A stretch of DNA of 64,000 bases. Origin: Armatimonadota bacterium (lineage in GTDB: Bacteria; Armatimonadota; UBA5829; DTJY01). The position numbers and the translations under genes were made by a program. The DNA lies in NCBI GenBank assembly GCA_029907255.1, contig JARYMF010000006.1, positions 134,426-198,425 of the forward strand, in the 5' to 3' direction. The notes beneath the pieces were generated by a model that saw only the letters and a list, made by a program, of their open reading frames with translations, did not search any database and was not told the DNA's origin. Of the stretch, positions 27,471-35,439 are shown piece by piece (the stretch's first letter is position 1; each line of letters starts with the position of its first letter).

Positions 27471-28256
27471 CTACGCCGGCTGGTTTCTTTGGATTCTCAT
27501 AACGCTCAATGCCTGTCCAGTACTGCAGTCTGCTTCAACCAAAACAGCCGAAAGCATTGCCTTTCCTTCGGCTATCTCAAATTTTGTCGGCATCTGCGTA
27601 ATGAACCTGGAGATAATAAGCTCCTTTTTCACACCAATAACCGAATCTATTGGGCCAGTCATTCCGACGTCACTTATAAAAGCTGTTCCGCCTGGCAGAA
27701 TTCGCTCATCGGCCGTCTGAACATGGGTATGCGTGCCGAGCACGCCAGTGACGCGACCGGCAAGGTACCATCCTAGAGCACTTTTCTCCGATGTCACCTC
27801 CGCGTGGAAATCAACAAAAATTAAATTCGTATGCTGACTGAGCTCAAGAAGTATAGCATCCGCTGTCCGAAATGGATCTTCAAGGTTTTCCATGAAGATT
27901 CTTCCGCATAAATTGATAACACCAATGCGAATGCCATTCTTAGTCAAGTATATGTTCCATCCTCGGCCGGGCACACCTGCTGGATAGTTCGCCGGCCTAA
28001 GCAAACGCTGTTCCTCATTGAGATAAGTATAGACTTCCTTTTTTGACCAAACGTGATTGCCAAGGGTAACAACATCAACGCCAGATTGGAAGACCTCGGC
28101 GGCAGTTTCCATGGTGATTCCCATACCTCCTGCCGCATTTTCGCCGTTCGCAACGATAAAATCAGGCGAGTACTCTTCTCGTAGTGCCGGTAGCAACTGA
28201 GAAACGGCCTCTCGTCCCGGCCTTCCCACTATATCTCCTATAAACAGAAGCCGCAA
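27471..28256 (-). CDS. ymdB: YmdB-type metallophosphoesterase
   Basis: This 261-residue protein is of the TIGR00282/YmdB family. It starts 'RLLFIGDIVGRPGREA', with the metal-binding GD, continues 'IVANGENAAGGMGIT', 'DVVTLGNHVWSKKE', 'FVDFHAEVTSEKSALGWYL' and 'VLGTHTHVQTADERILPGG', with all metal-binding histidines present. Relatives hydrolyse 2',3'-cyclic nucleotides. The TTG start at 28254-28256 is supported by GGAGG seven bases upstream. It sits 18 bases after rny, as in many Firmicutes, where the pair affects RNA turnover and biofilm choice. Confidence 0.92.
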   Translation of the reverse strand: MRLLFIGDIVGRPGREAVSQLLPALREEYSPDFIVANGENAAGGMGITMETAAEVFQSGVDVVTLGNHVWSKKEVYTYLNEEQRLLRPANYPAGVPGRGWNIYLTKNGIRIGVINLCGRIFMENLEDPFRTADAILLELSQHTNLIFVDFHAEVTSEKSALGWYLAGRVTGVLGTHTHVQTADERILPGGTAFISDVGMTGPIDSVIGVKKELIISRFITQMPTKFEIAEGKAMLSAVLVEADCSTGQALSVMRIQRNQPA

Positions 28257-28274
28257 GCAGCTGCCTCCAGACTT

Positions 28275-29813
28275 TTACTTGGCATACTCCACAGCCCTTG
28301 TTTCGCGAATAACGGTGACCTTGATTTGGCCGGGGTATTCCATTTCTTCCTCGATTTTCCTAGCAGTATCGCGGGCTAACTTTGCCGCGGCAAGGTCGTC
28401 AATTTCCTGCGGCTTTACAAGCACTCGGATTTCCCGCCCCGCCTGCACAGCATACGTCTTTTCAACACCGGCAAAGGAGTCCGCAATTGTCTCCAGCCTC
28501 TGTAGGCGTTTAACATAGGTTTCCAGGGTCTCACGCCGAGCGCCAGGCCTTGATGCTGAGATGGCGTCTGCTACCGATACAAGAACAGCCTCAATGGTTT
28601 CGGGTTCTTCATCCGAATGATGCGCTTTAACTGCATGAACCACCTCTGGATGCTCGTTATACCGATGGCAGATATCTGCACTGATGACCGCGTGCGGCCC
28701 CTCAACCTCAAAATCCACTGCCTTCCCTAAATCGTGCAGAAGACCTGCCCGCCGAGCAAGCAACACGTTTGCGCCAAGTTCGGCCGCCATTGCACCGGCG
28801 AGATGGGACACTTCGATGGAGTGATCAAGGACATTCTGGCCATAACTCGTGCGGAACTTTAGTTTCCCAAGTAGCTTCACAATCTCAGGGTCGAGAGCAG
28901 TAACGCCCGTCTCAAATACCGCATGCTCACCAGCTTGACGTATTTGCTCCTCGACCTCAGCTGTTGCTTTTGCAACTGTTTCCTCGATTCGCCCTGGGTG
29001 AATGCGCCCGTCCGATATTAAGTTACTTAACGCAATTCGCGCGATTTCTCTGCGAACTGGATCGAACGCAGAAAGCACGACGGCTTCTGGTGTGTCGTCA
29101 ATGATTAGGTCCACGCCAGTGAGTGTCTCAAATGCTCGTATGTTTCTTCCTTCACGGCCAATGATCCTGCCCTTCATCTCATCGTTAGGCAGGGGCACAA
29201 CCGAGACCGTCGTTTCTGAAGTTTGGTCAACTGCACAGCGCTGAACTGCGAGCGTAATAATATCGCGCGCACGTTTTTCGGCTTCTTCGCGAGCTTGGGC
29301 TTCTATGTCGCGTATTAGCTTGGCGGCCTCATGGCGAGACTCCTCCTCGACCATTTTTAATAGGAGGTTTTTTGCCTCTTCCGTAGTAAGCCCAGCTATG
29401 CGCTGAAGCTCCGCACGCTGTTTTTCCAAAATGCTGTTTAACTCTTCTCTTATTTTGGCGCTTTCTTGCTCTCTTACACTTAATGCTTTCTCCCTTTTCT
29501 CCAGGTTATCCAACCTGCGATCCAGGGATTCTTCTTTCTGCGTCAGCCTTCGCTCTAACCTCTGTATTTCAGCTCGCTTTTCGCGATTTTCCCTTTCGAT
29601 CTCTGCTCTGAGTTTGTAGGCTTCATCTTTTGCCTCAAGAAGGATCTCTTTCTTTTTTGTCTCGATATCCTTTTCGGCTTGCTCTCTAATCCTCTGAGCT
29701 TCCGATAACTGTTCTTCCGCTTTGCGTCTTGCTGGAAGAACGCAGAAAACGAATCCCAGCAAGACAATCACCAGGGATGCTATGACGCATCCGACGGCAT
29801 ACAATGTATTCAT
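28275..29813 (-). CDS. rny: Ribonuclease Y
   Basis: This 512-residue membrane-anchored endoribonuclease initiates mRNA decay. Residues 1-26 form a single transmembrane helix, and 30-190 a long coiled coil rich in E, R and K. The KH RNA-binding domain includes '[16 protein letters not shown]' (214-229), and the HD catalytic domain '[20 protein letters not shown]' with the HD pair. The C-terminal part ends '[20 protein letters not shown]', normal for the family. GGAGG lies 8 bases before the ATG. Gene order recA-recX-rny-ymdB supports orthology. Confidence 0.95.
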   Translation of the reverse strand: MNTLYAVGCVIASLVIVLLGFVFCVLPARRKAEEQLSEAQRIREQAEKDIETKKKEILLEAKDEAYKLRAEIERENREKRAEIQRLERRLTQKEESLDRRLDNLEKREKALSVREQESAKIREELNSILEKQRAELQRIAGLTTEEAKNLLLKMVEEESRHEAAKLIRDIEAQAREEAEKRARDIITLAVQRCAVDQTSETTVSVVPLPNDEMKGRIIGREGRNIRAFETLTGVDLIIDDTPEAVVLSAFDPVRREIARIALSNLISDGRIHPGRIEETVAKATAEVEEQIRQAGEHAVFETGVTALDPEIVKLLGKLKFRTSYGQNVLDHSIEVSHLAGAMAAELGANVLLARRAGLLHDLGKAVDFEVEGPHAVISADICHRYNEHPEVVHAVKAHHSDEEPETIEAVLVSVADAISASRPGARRETLETYVKRLQRLETIADSFAGVEKTYAVQAGREIRVLVKPQEIDDLAAAKLARDTARKIEEEMEYPGQIKVTVIRETRAVEYAK

Positions 29814-29994
29814 AAGGTCGGCCTCCTCTCCCCGAAAAGTCGGATTGAGGCTGAGCGAACAGGACCTTAAAATCCGGCTGACCTAGCGCGGGGGCGTTAA
29901 AGTTCGCCTCCGCGATGCAGATAAAATCCTCCTTACCCTTCCCATAAAGTATCTTCATGTTTGAATCTCAGCCATCGCATGACACACGATGGAC

Positions 29995-30645
29995 CTATTC
30001 CTCGTCGTTATCGGCGGAAAGTTCGCCCAATACTTGCGATACTACTTCCCAACCGAAGCCCTGCCTTCGCAGGAATGAAGCCAATTTGCGCCGTTTAGTA
30101 TTAACCTCCGCATCTTTATATTTGGCCCAGCGGCGCTTTGCGGAGTCAAGCGCTGTTTGGTATTCTATCTCCTCATCAATTTCAGACAGAGCATCCTCTG
30201 CCACGTCGTTTGGCACACCTTTTTGCTTGAGCTCCCATTTGATTCGCTGTTTTCCCATCCCCTTGCCTATCAACCGGCTCTTCACCCACGCTTGGGAAAA
30301 CTGCTCATCATTTACGAGTCCAAGCCGCTCAAGGTATGCTAAAACATCCTCAATAATATCTTCGGCAAACCCACCTCGCCTAAGGCTTTGCGCAATCTCA
30401 GCTCGGCTGCGCGCCCTATAACCAAGCAGATTAAGCGCCTTCTGCTTGGCTTTTGTTAACTGCTCAGCGTAGACGATTTCTCTTAGCCGCTCCTCGCTTA
30501 TCTCTTGGCCAATTTGAAGGCCAAGGTCAGCAACTACATTTGCGTCCACGCCTAGCACAAATTTGCCGTCAACGAAAATAGACCGACGGTTTTGCCGCTT
30601 CTCCTGTGCCTCTATTGCTGTTATTCTATGCTGATGAGTAGTCAA
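29995..30645 (-). CDS. recX: RecX regulatory protein
   Basis: This 216-residue modulator of RecA filaments is built of three-helix repeats. Landmarks are 'ALNLLGYRARSRAEIAQSLR', 'LERLGLVNDEQFSQAWVKSR' and 'KGMGKQRIKWELKQKGVPND'. An N-terminal basic beta region precedes them. The start is TTG 30643-30645 with AGGTAGAAGG directly upstream. It lies downstream of recA with two small hairpins between them, which may lower its expression relative to recA. Confidence 0.92.
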   Translation of the reverse strand: MTTHQHRITAIEAQEKRQNRRSIFVDGKFVLGVDANVVADLGLQIGQEISEERLREIVYAEQLTKAKQKALNLLGYRARSRAEIAQSLRRGGFAEDIIEDVLAYLERLGLVNDEQFSQAWVKSRLIGKGMGKQRIKWELKQKGVPNDVAEDALSEIDEEIEYQTALDSAKRRWAKYKDAEVNTKRRKLASFLRRQGFGWEVVSQVLGELSADNDEE

Positions 30646-30698
30646 CCTTCTACCTAATTCGCACAGAAAAGCAAAGTTTTGATGTTTTGCAGGCTAAA

Positions 30699-30744
30699 TT
30701 GAGGCCTAATTACCTCAAATTATGAGGATTCCCGCTAATCCTCA
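30699..30744 (-). repeat. Tandem hairpins between recA and recX
   Basis: TGAGGATT/AATCCTCA (30723-30730 with 30737-30744) is an 8-pair hairpin overlapping the recA stop codon. TTGAGG/CCTCAA (30699-30704 with 30713-30718) is a second 6-pair hairpin; both include the sequence TGAGG. There is no long T-run, so they look more like an attenuating or mRNA-stabilising element than a full terminator. Confidence 0.5.
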
Positions 30745-31772
30745 ATAGCGGCCGCCGGAGCAAGAAACACCTTTCCAACAGCCTCTTCGCGTATTTTGGC
30801 TTCCAATTCATCTATCAGTTCGGGGTGCTCTTCCAGATATTGTTTTGCGTTCTCACGCCCCTGGCCAAGTCTTATATCGCCGTATGTGAACCAAGTGCCA
30901 GTTTTGCTTATAAATCCTAGTTCTGTGCCGATGTCAATAACTCCTCCCGACCTCGAGATGCCTTTGCCAAACATGATGTCAAATTCAGCCTGCCTAAAGG
31001 GCGGGGCGACTTTGTTTTTCACTACTTTAACCCTCACCCTAGTGCCAGTCATTTCGTTTCCCACCTTGAGGGTCTCAACCCTTCGCACTTCCAAGCGAAC
31101 TGATGCCCAGAACTTTAGAGCGCGCCCGCCTGGAGTTGTCTCGGGATTACCGAACATTACGCCTATTTTTTCGCGAACTTGGTTGATGAAAACAGCGGCT
31201 GTGTTTGATTTACTGACAGAACCGCCAATCTTTCTAAGAGCTTGCGACATTAGCCTCGCTTGAAGACCTACATGAGAATCGCCCATCTCGCCTTCAATTT
31301 CAGACTTGGGCACAAGCGCGGCAACAGAATCCAGAACCACGACATCAACCGCATTACTCCTGACAAGCGCGTCTATAATTTCGAGGGCCTCCTCGCCGGT
31401 GTCGGGCTGGGACACCAACAACGAGTCTACATCTACGCCAAGGTTCCGCGCATAAGTTGCATCAACTGCGTGCTCAGCGTCCACAAAGGCGGCAATTCCG
31501 CCAGCCTTCTGGGCTTCAGCAATGATATGATAGCCGATGGTTGTCTTACCTGACGACTCTTGGCCATATATCTCGGTAATCCTTCCTCTGGGGATGCCGC
31601 CCACACCAAGAGCAATGTCAAGCGCTAAAGCACCAGTAGAGATCGTCGAGACATTCAGCCGCGACGCCTCCCCCAGCCTCATTACTGCACCCTTGCCAAA
31701 CTGCTTCTCGATTCGGCTCAAAGCCAATTCGAGTGCTTGTTCTTTTTCTTTGCCGTTACCTTTATCCAACAC
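30735..31772 (-). CDS. recA: Recombinase RecA
   Basis: RecA forms ATP-dependent filaments on single-stranded DNA for strand exchange. The family N-terminus '[19 protein letters not shown]', Walker [10 protein letters not shown] and '[20 protein letters not shown]' are all intact, and loop 2 '[20 protein letters not shown]' is standard. I start at GTG 31770-31772 because AGAGGAG lies 5 bases before it; the ATG at 31787 lies upstream of that site and has no good site of its own, while TTG 31769 is also possible. This gives 345 residues. No clear LexA-type box was seen upstream. The order is cinA-thpR-recA-recX. Confidence 0.95.
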   Translation of the reverse strand: MLDKGNGKEKEQALELALSRIEKQFGKGAVMRLGEASRLNVSTISTGALALDIALGVGGIPRGRITEIYGQESSGKTTIGYHIIAEAQKAGGIAAFVDAEHAVDATYARNLGVDVDSLLVSQPDTGEEALEIIDALVRSNAVDVVVLDSVAALVPKSEIEGEMGDSHVGLQARLMSQALRKIGGSVSKSNTAAVFINQVREKIGVMFGNPETTPGGRALKFWASVRLEVRRVETLKVGNEMTGTRVRVKVVKNKVAPPFRQAEFDIMFGKGISRSGGVIDIGTELGFISKTGTWFTYGDIRLGQGRENAKQYLEEHPELIDELEAKIREEAVGKVFLAPAAAIED

Positions 31773-31884
31773 TTGATCTCCTCTCATCTTTTAGTCGCTA
31801 TCTAATCACTAAGCCATCCTTTCTCCCAACGAATTTCTGCTCTTCCACAATACCACGGCTTCTTTGTTAGGATGCCACCTCTTT

Positions 31885-32454
31885 TTATGCTACAAGTTCA
31901 ACCTTTCTCAAAGCGGTGTAGATTGGGCCGGTTGGGTGAAGATCGCTCTTCATCACCGCAACCGAATCCACCATTACAGTGCCAATGGGTTCGTCTCTAA
32001 GCTTATCAATACTTTCTCTAAGCGGGGCTATGCCTTGGGAACTTCTAGCGCGGCCCAGCGTGACGTGGCCGGTGAATGGACGATCTTCGCGTGGAAATCC
32101 GAGCTTTTCCAAAGCTGTGTCCACGCGCCCCGCTATTTCCTTTAGCTGGTCTTTGCCAGTTTTGACACCAACCCAGATAACTCTGGGACTACTAGGCCTT
32201 GGAAACGCACCGGCACCTTCTAAAAATATTTCAAATCTATTCATGGGTTCTACGGCTTCTCGCACCGCATCGGTGATAGCATCGAGTTTTGCCGCTTCTA
32301 TACTGCCAAGGAACTTAAGCGTTATATGGAAGTTTTCCTCCGGAACCCACTTAACGTCAGCTTTGGTCGCGATTAGCTGTTTCTCAACTTCCGCCAGCCG
32401 AGACCGAACTTCAGCTGGCAGAAGGATTGCTACGAACGTTCGTATCTTTTCCAT
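31885..32454 (-). CDS. thpR: RNA 2',3'-cyclic phosphodiesterase ThpR
   Basis: This 189-residue protein (from ATG 32454) belongs to the 2H phosphoesterase family, once called LigT or 2'-5' RNA ligase. The two catalytic motifs are 'FHITLKFLG' (H-x-T) and 'FTGHVTLGRARS' (H-x-T). It is likely cytoplasmic and opens 2',3'-cyclic phosphates on RNA. The ribosome binding site is weak (TTGAAG just before the ATG); a TTG four codons upstream is an alternative. It sits between cinA and recA, a common arrangement. Confidence 0.9.
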   Translation of the reverse strand: MEKIRTFVAILLPAEVRSRLAEVEKQLIATKADVKWVPEENFHITLKFLGSIEAAKLDAITDAVREAVEPMNRFEIFLEGAGAFPRPSSPRVIWVGVKTGKDQLKEIAGRVDTALEKLGFPREDRPFTGHVTLGRARSSQGIAPLRESIDKLRDEPIGTVMVDSVAVMKSDLHPTGPIYTALRKVELVA

Positions 32455-32546
32455 CTTCAATGCCAAATAACAAATTCACAATCTCAACCTTGATGTTTCA
32501 GCTAGAGTTTTTATCTAAATTTTTATTGCTCCCTATGGCTTCCAAT

Positions 32547-33791
32547 TTAAGGCGTCTTCAGCAGGTACATTCTTAGCTGATTGAGTGCCGCTGTAGACGC
32601 CCTTAGCTTGATCTCTTCACGACTTCCCCCAAATACGTTCCTGGTAACTTCTGTGCCTTCGGGGGTTTTAAGCCCAATATACACGAGACCCACTGGCTTT
32701 TCTGCAGTTCCGCCGCCAGGTCCTGCAATACCCGTGAGACCTAAAGCAACATCGGCGCCTATCCGAGTGGCCGCACCTTCAGCCATAGCTCGCGCCACCT
32801 CGGAGCTCACCGCACCATACTTGGCAATCATTTCATTGGATACGCCAAGCAGCTCGGTCTTCACCCGGTTGCTATATGCTACCATACAACCTTGGAACGT
32901 TTCAGAGCTTCCCGGTACATTGGTTACTCTGTTTGAAACAAGACCGCCAGTGCATGATTCTGCTAATGCAAGTGTTAAACCTCGGTTGATTAGCATGTGC
33001 ACTGTTACCGACTCAAGAGTTTCGTCATCTACCCCATAAACATAATCGCCTAGCCGCTTCTTAGCCTCTTCCTCAAGCGCAGAGATCATGCGGACCGCAG
33101 TTTCATGATCCCTTGCTTTGGCGGTGATTCTGAAATGAACCTCGCCGCTTTTTGCATAAGGCGCAATCGTTGGGTTCTCGCTGTCAAGTAGGTCTTTAAC
33201 CTTCTCCTCAGCTGCCGACTCGCCAATCCCACATACTTTAAGCACACGAGATTCAATAACTGAGCGGACACCGGAAAGCCTGCGTTCCAAATATGGAACC
33301 ACATAGTTTTCAACCATGGGAATGAGCTCACCGGGGGGACCTGGAAGAGCAACCACAATCTTGCCTTCCTTCTCGACAAGCACACCGGGCGCCGTCCCAA
33401 CGGAGTTCGGCAACGCAATCCCGGATTCGGGCTTTAGTGCTTGTTTAAGATTGCTCGCAACCGGCTTGATTCCTCTGCGCTCGAAAAATTCGCGTATAGC
33501 CCTCTCAGAATCTAAATCCATCACGAGCTTTTCGCCAAGGACCTCTGCGATGGTTTCCTTTGTGAGATCGTCCATCGTCGGCCCTAAACCGCCGATCGTG
33601 ATTACGAGATCTGCTCGTGAGAGGGCGGTCTTTAGCACATCGGCAAGCCGGGAAGCATTATCACCAACGGTTGTCCGATGGTAGACATCAATTCCCAGAG
33701 CGGAGAGCACTCTCCCAAGGTAGGGGGCATTCGTGTCTATGATTTGCCCCAAAAGCAATTCGGTTCCGACTGAGATTATCTCAGCGCGCAC
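32547..33791 (-). CDS. cinA: CinA-family nicotinamide-nucleotide amidohydrolase
   Basis: This 414-residue two-domain protein has an N-terminal molybdopterin-binding-like/ADP-ribose pyrophosphatase domain ('MRAEIISVGTELLLGQIIDT', 'TIGGLGPTMDDLTKETIAE'). The C-terminal PncC-type deamidase domain starts at about 255 ('LALAESCTGGLVSNRVTNV', 'GLTGIAGPGGGTAEKPVG'). Together they recycle nicotinamide mononucleotide. The GTG start (33789-33791) has GGAGG six bases upstream. The link to competence in the family name is historic; no competence genes are nearby. Confidence 0.93.
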   Translation of the reverse strand: MRAEIISVGTELLLGQIIDTNAPYLGRVLSALGIDVYHRTTVGDNASRLADVLKTALSRADLVITIGGLGPTMDDLTKETIAEVLGEKLVMDLDSERAIREFFERRGIKPVASNLKQALKPESGIALPNSVGTAPGVLVEKEGKIVVALPGPPGELIPMVENYVVPYLERRLSGVRSVIESRVLKVCGIGESAAEEKVKDLLDSENPTIAPYAKSGEVHFRITAKARDHETAVRMISALEEEAKKRLGDYVYGVDDETLESVTVHMLINRGLTLALAESCTGGLVSNRVTNVPGSSETFQGCMVAYSNRVKTELLGVSNEMIAKYGAVSSEVARAMAEGAATRIGADVALGLTGIAGPGGGTAEKPVGLVYIGLKTPEGTEVTRNVFGGSREEIKLRASTAALNQLRMYLLKTP

Positions 33792-33961
33792 ACACGTCCT
33801 CCGATATTTCGATAAGTATTATAGCTATTTTGTATAAGGAATTCAACTTGCTAAATCGCCTCGCTAAAGAGACGATTGGAGTAAAAATATTGGCATGTAA
33901 AAATTATGCACGCCCACTTAAAAGCCGAAAACTTTGAATCCCCCGAATGATTCACTTGCTT

Positions 33962-35056
33962 TCACGAAGCTGGGTCTTGAGCAGCAGACGGCTGGCCAAC
34001 GTCTGGTGGGCTAATGGGCAAAGGTTGCGTTTGATCTGGTTTGGGCGGCAGGTCGGGCAGTGGGATGATTACGGGTGGAAGGTTGAGGTTAGGAAACTCC
34101 TGTTCCGTATTTGTATCTTTCTTCGGGTGAACAAGAACCACCTTGTCCTTAGGCAAGATAGTATCACGACTTATGACCTCACGCTTGATTAGCTTTCCAT
34201 TTTGTCGAATCAACCTAACAATTGTAACAGCAAAACCGGGCCGTGGTTCTTTCTTTACGATAACCTCACCCTCGGGAACGCTTTCGTCTTCATGTTCGAT
34301 GACTTTATATGGCAATTCTTCGTAGTCCTCTGAAAGAATTTCTACCGTTCTGCCGGGGATCTTTGTGCCATAGAATGCGACTACCAAACGGTCGTCTTCG
34401 ACCTTTGATCTTATAAAGAGCACATTCCCAGTATCATTCTTAAAACGCAGGTCCGCCCAACCAAACGATACAGCCGCATCCCTCCCTGGCGGCGCATACT
34501 TCACAGGACCTGAGTGTGGATGGCGCTCTACTATTTCAAGTCCGGTCTCAAGCGCCACGTTATAGAGGGCTGTAGAGAGAATACATATCCCCCCGCCAAT
34601 CCCAATAACCATCTCACCATTTGAATACTGTGCCGCTGGCTTATAACCCTTTTCCGCCGTGCGTGGACCGACTATTTCATTGAATGAAAACAACTCATTC
34701 GGACGCAGAATTGTGAAATCTACTGCTTCCGAAGCCAATGAGATATTTGTAACTACATTGTCGCCTTTCGAGTCGAGCGGGATAACCCATGAACCAATGA
34801 GTTCAGATGTTCGGGCGGCAAATGCCCTGCTCAACAACTTAGATTCGCGAGCGTCATCAGGCACGCTTGAAGCAGGAATAGCACCAAATTGCGTCAGCAC
34901 AATATCAGGTAGGCTGACAGATGGTGCCGGCGTTGAGTGGTTAGTTTTCTGTTGGGAGCCGGCTAGCTCAACCGTACCAAAATCCCACACGACAAGCGCC
35001 GTGAGAAATAGGCTTAGGGCTAGCTTCACGCCAAAATGGACTCGAGGATTCACCAT
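33962..35056 (-). CDS. VanW-family exported protein with G5-like domain
   Basis: This 364-residue protein starts with an N-terminal signal anchor (VKLALSLFLTALVVWDFG). The VanW core has 'SFNEIVGPRTAEKGYKPA' and 'IGGGICILSTALYNVALE' (family GGGICQxSTTLYNA-like), then 'RHPHSGPVKYAPPGRDAAVS'. A G5-like extension ('EVIVKKEPRPGFAVTIVRLI') and a proline-rich tail follow. Despite the name, the family is not tied to vancomycin resistance here; an envelope role is likely. I start at ATG 35056 because AAGGA lies 5 bases upstream; an upstream in-frame ATG has no such site. Confidence 0.82.
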   Translation of the reverse strand: MVNPRVHFGVKLALSLFLTALVVWDFGTVELAGSQQKTNHSTPAPSVSLPDIVLTQFGAIPASSVPDDARESKLLSRAFAARTSELIGSWVIPLDSKGDNVVTNISLASEAVDFTILRPNELFSFNEIVGPRTAEKGYKPAAQYSNGEMVIGIGGGICILSTALYNVALETGLEIVERHPHSGPVKYAPPGRDAAVSFGWADLRFKNDTGNVLFIRSKVEDDRLVVAFYGTKIPGRTVEILSEDYEELPYKVIEHEDESVPEGEVIVKKEPRPGFAVTIVRLIRQNGKLIKREVISRDTILPKDKVVLVHPKKDTNTEQEFPNLNLPPVIIPLPDLPPKPDQTQPLPISPPDVGQPSAAQDPAS

Positions 35057-35127
35057 TTGTTTCCTTGAACAACAAATCTGCATCAACTTGCACTGCTAAA
35101 CGCAACGCCTTTTACAATTGCTTTGCT

Positions 35128-35136
35128 ATTATACCA
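35128..35136 (-). promoter_or_regulatory. Extended -10 element of the VanW gene
   Basis: TGGTATAAT on the minus strand gives a consensus TATAAT with the TGn extension, about 70 bases before the vanW start. No good -35 box is present, which is common for extended -10 promoters. Confidence 0.5.
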
Positions 35137-35350
35137 CGATCGCAATGGCTGCTCCATATTTAAAAATGATACCAAAATATCACCTGATGGTCACTATTAG
35201 TTTTGATTTGGAACGCGCTTTGCTTAATAGCTCTACCAATATTTTTGCTCACAATTTCAATCTGACTTGGCAAATGTTGGCACAGCACCTTAAACCTGAA
35301 ATTCGGCAAAGAAAAGTCTTGTTTTTACAAAATTCTACCGCAAATGCAGT

Positions 35351-35366
35351 TTTAGATTAATCTAAA
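35351..35366. promoter_or_regulatory. 16-base perfect palindrome, operator candidate
   Basis: TTTAGATTAATCTAAA reads the same on both strands. It lies 74 bases before the first gene of the glycan operon, a typical place for a LacI- or GntR-type operator. No regulator gene is adjacent, so the binding protein is unknown. Confidence 0.45.
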
Positions 35367-35439
35367 GTCAAACAGGCAAGCTAAGCACTGGGAGGTTTAA
35401 AGCCAGCTACCGGATAATCCTAATTTTGGAGTTATAGCT

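Larger units (their letters stand above)
35057..35439. other. Intergenic divergent promoter region, 383 bases
   Basis: AT-rich spacer between the VanW gene (minus) and the six-gene glycan operon (plus). It holds an extended -10 element for vanW on the minus strand (TGGTATAAT, 35128-35136, no clear -35), the 16-base palindrome at 35351-35366, and GGAG (about 35429-35432), eight bases before the operon's first ATG. An 80-codon open frame at 35118-35360 has no ribosome binding site and is not believed. No plus-strand promoter was confidently recognised. Confidence 0.6.

Noticed and set aside
29686..29958. 90-codon open frame on the minus strand overlapping the start of rny
   Set aside because: Overlaps rny in another frame for most of its length and has no good ribosome binding site; the sequence does not look like a known family.
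31788..31884. LexA/SOS box before recA
   Set aside because: No CGAAC-N4-GTTCG or CTGT-N8-ACAG-like dyad was found, so SOS control cannot be claimed.
33853..33875. Hairpin AATCGCCTC/GAGACGATT after the VanW gene as terminator
   Set aside because: Contains a mismatch, lies about 90 bases beyond the stop and lacks a clear T-run.
35118..35360. 80-codon open frame in the intergenic region before the glycan operon
   Set aside because: AT-rich, no ribosome binding site, no recognisable motif; better seen as spacer with regulatory signals.
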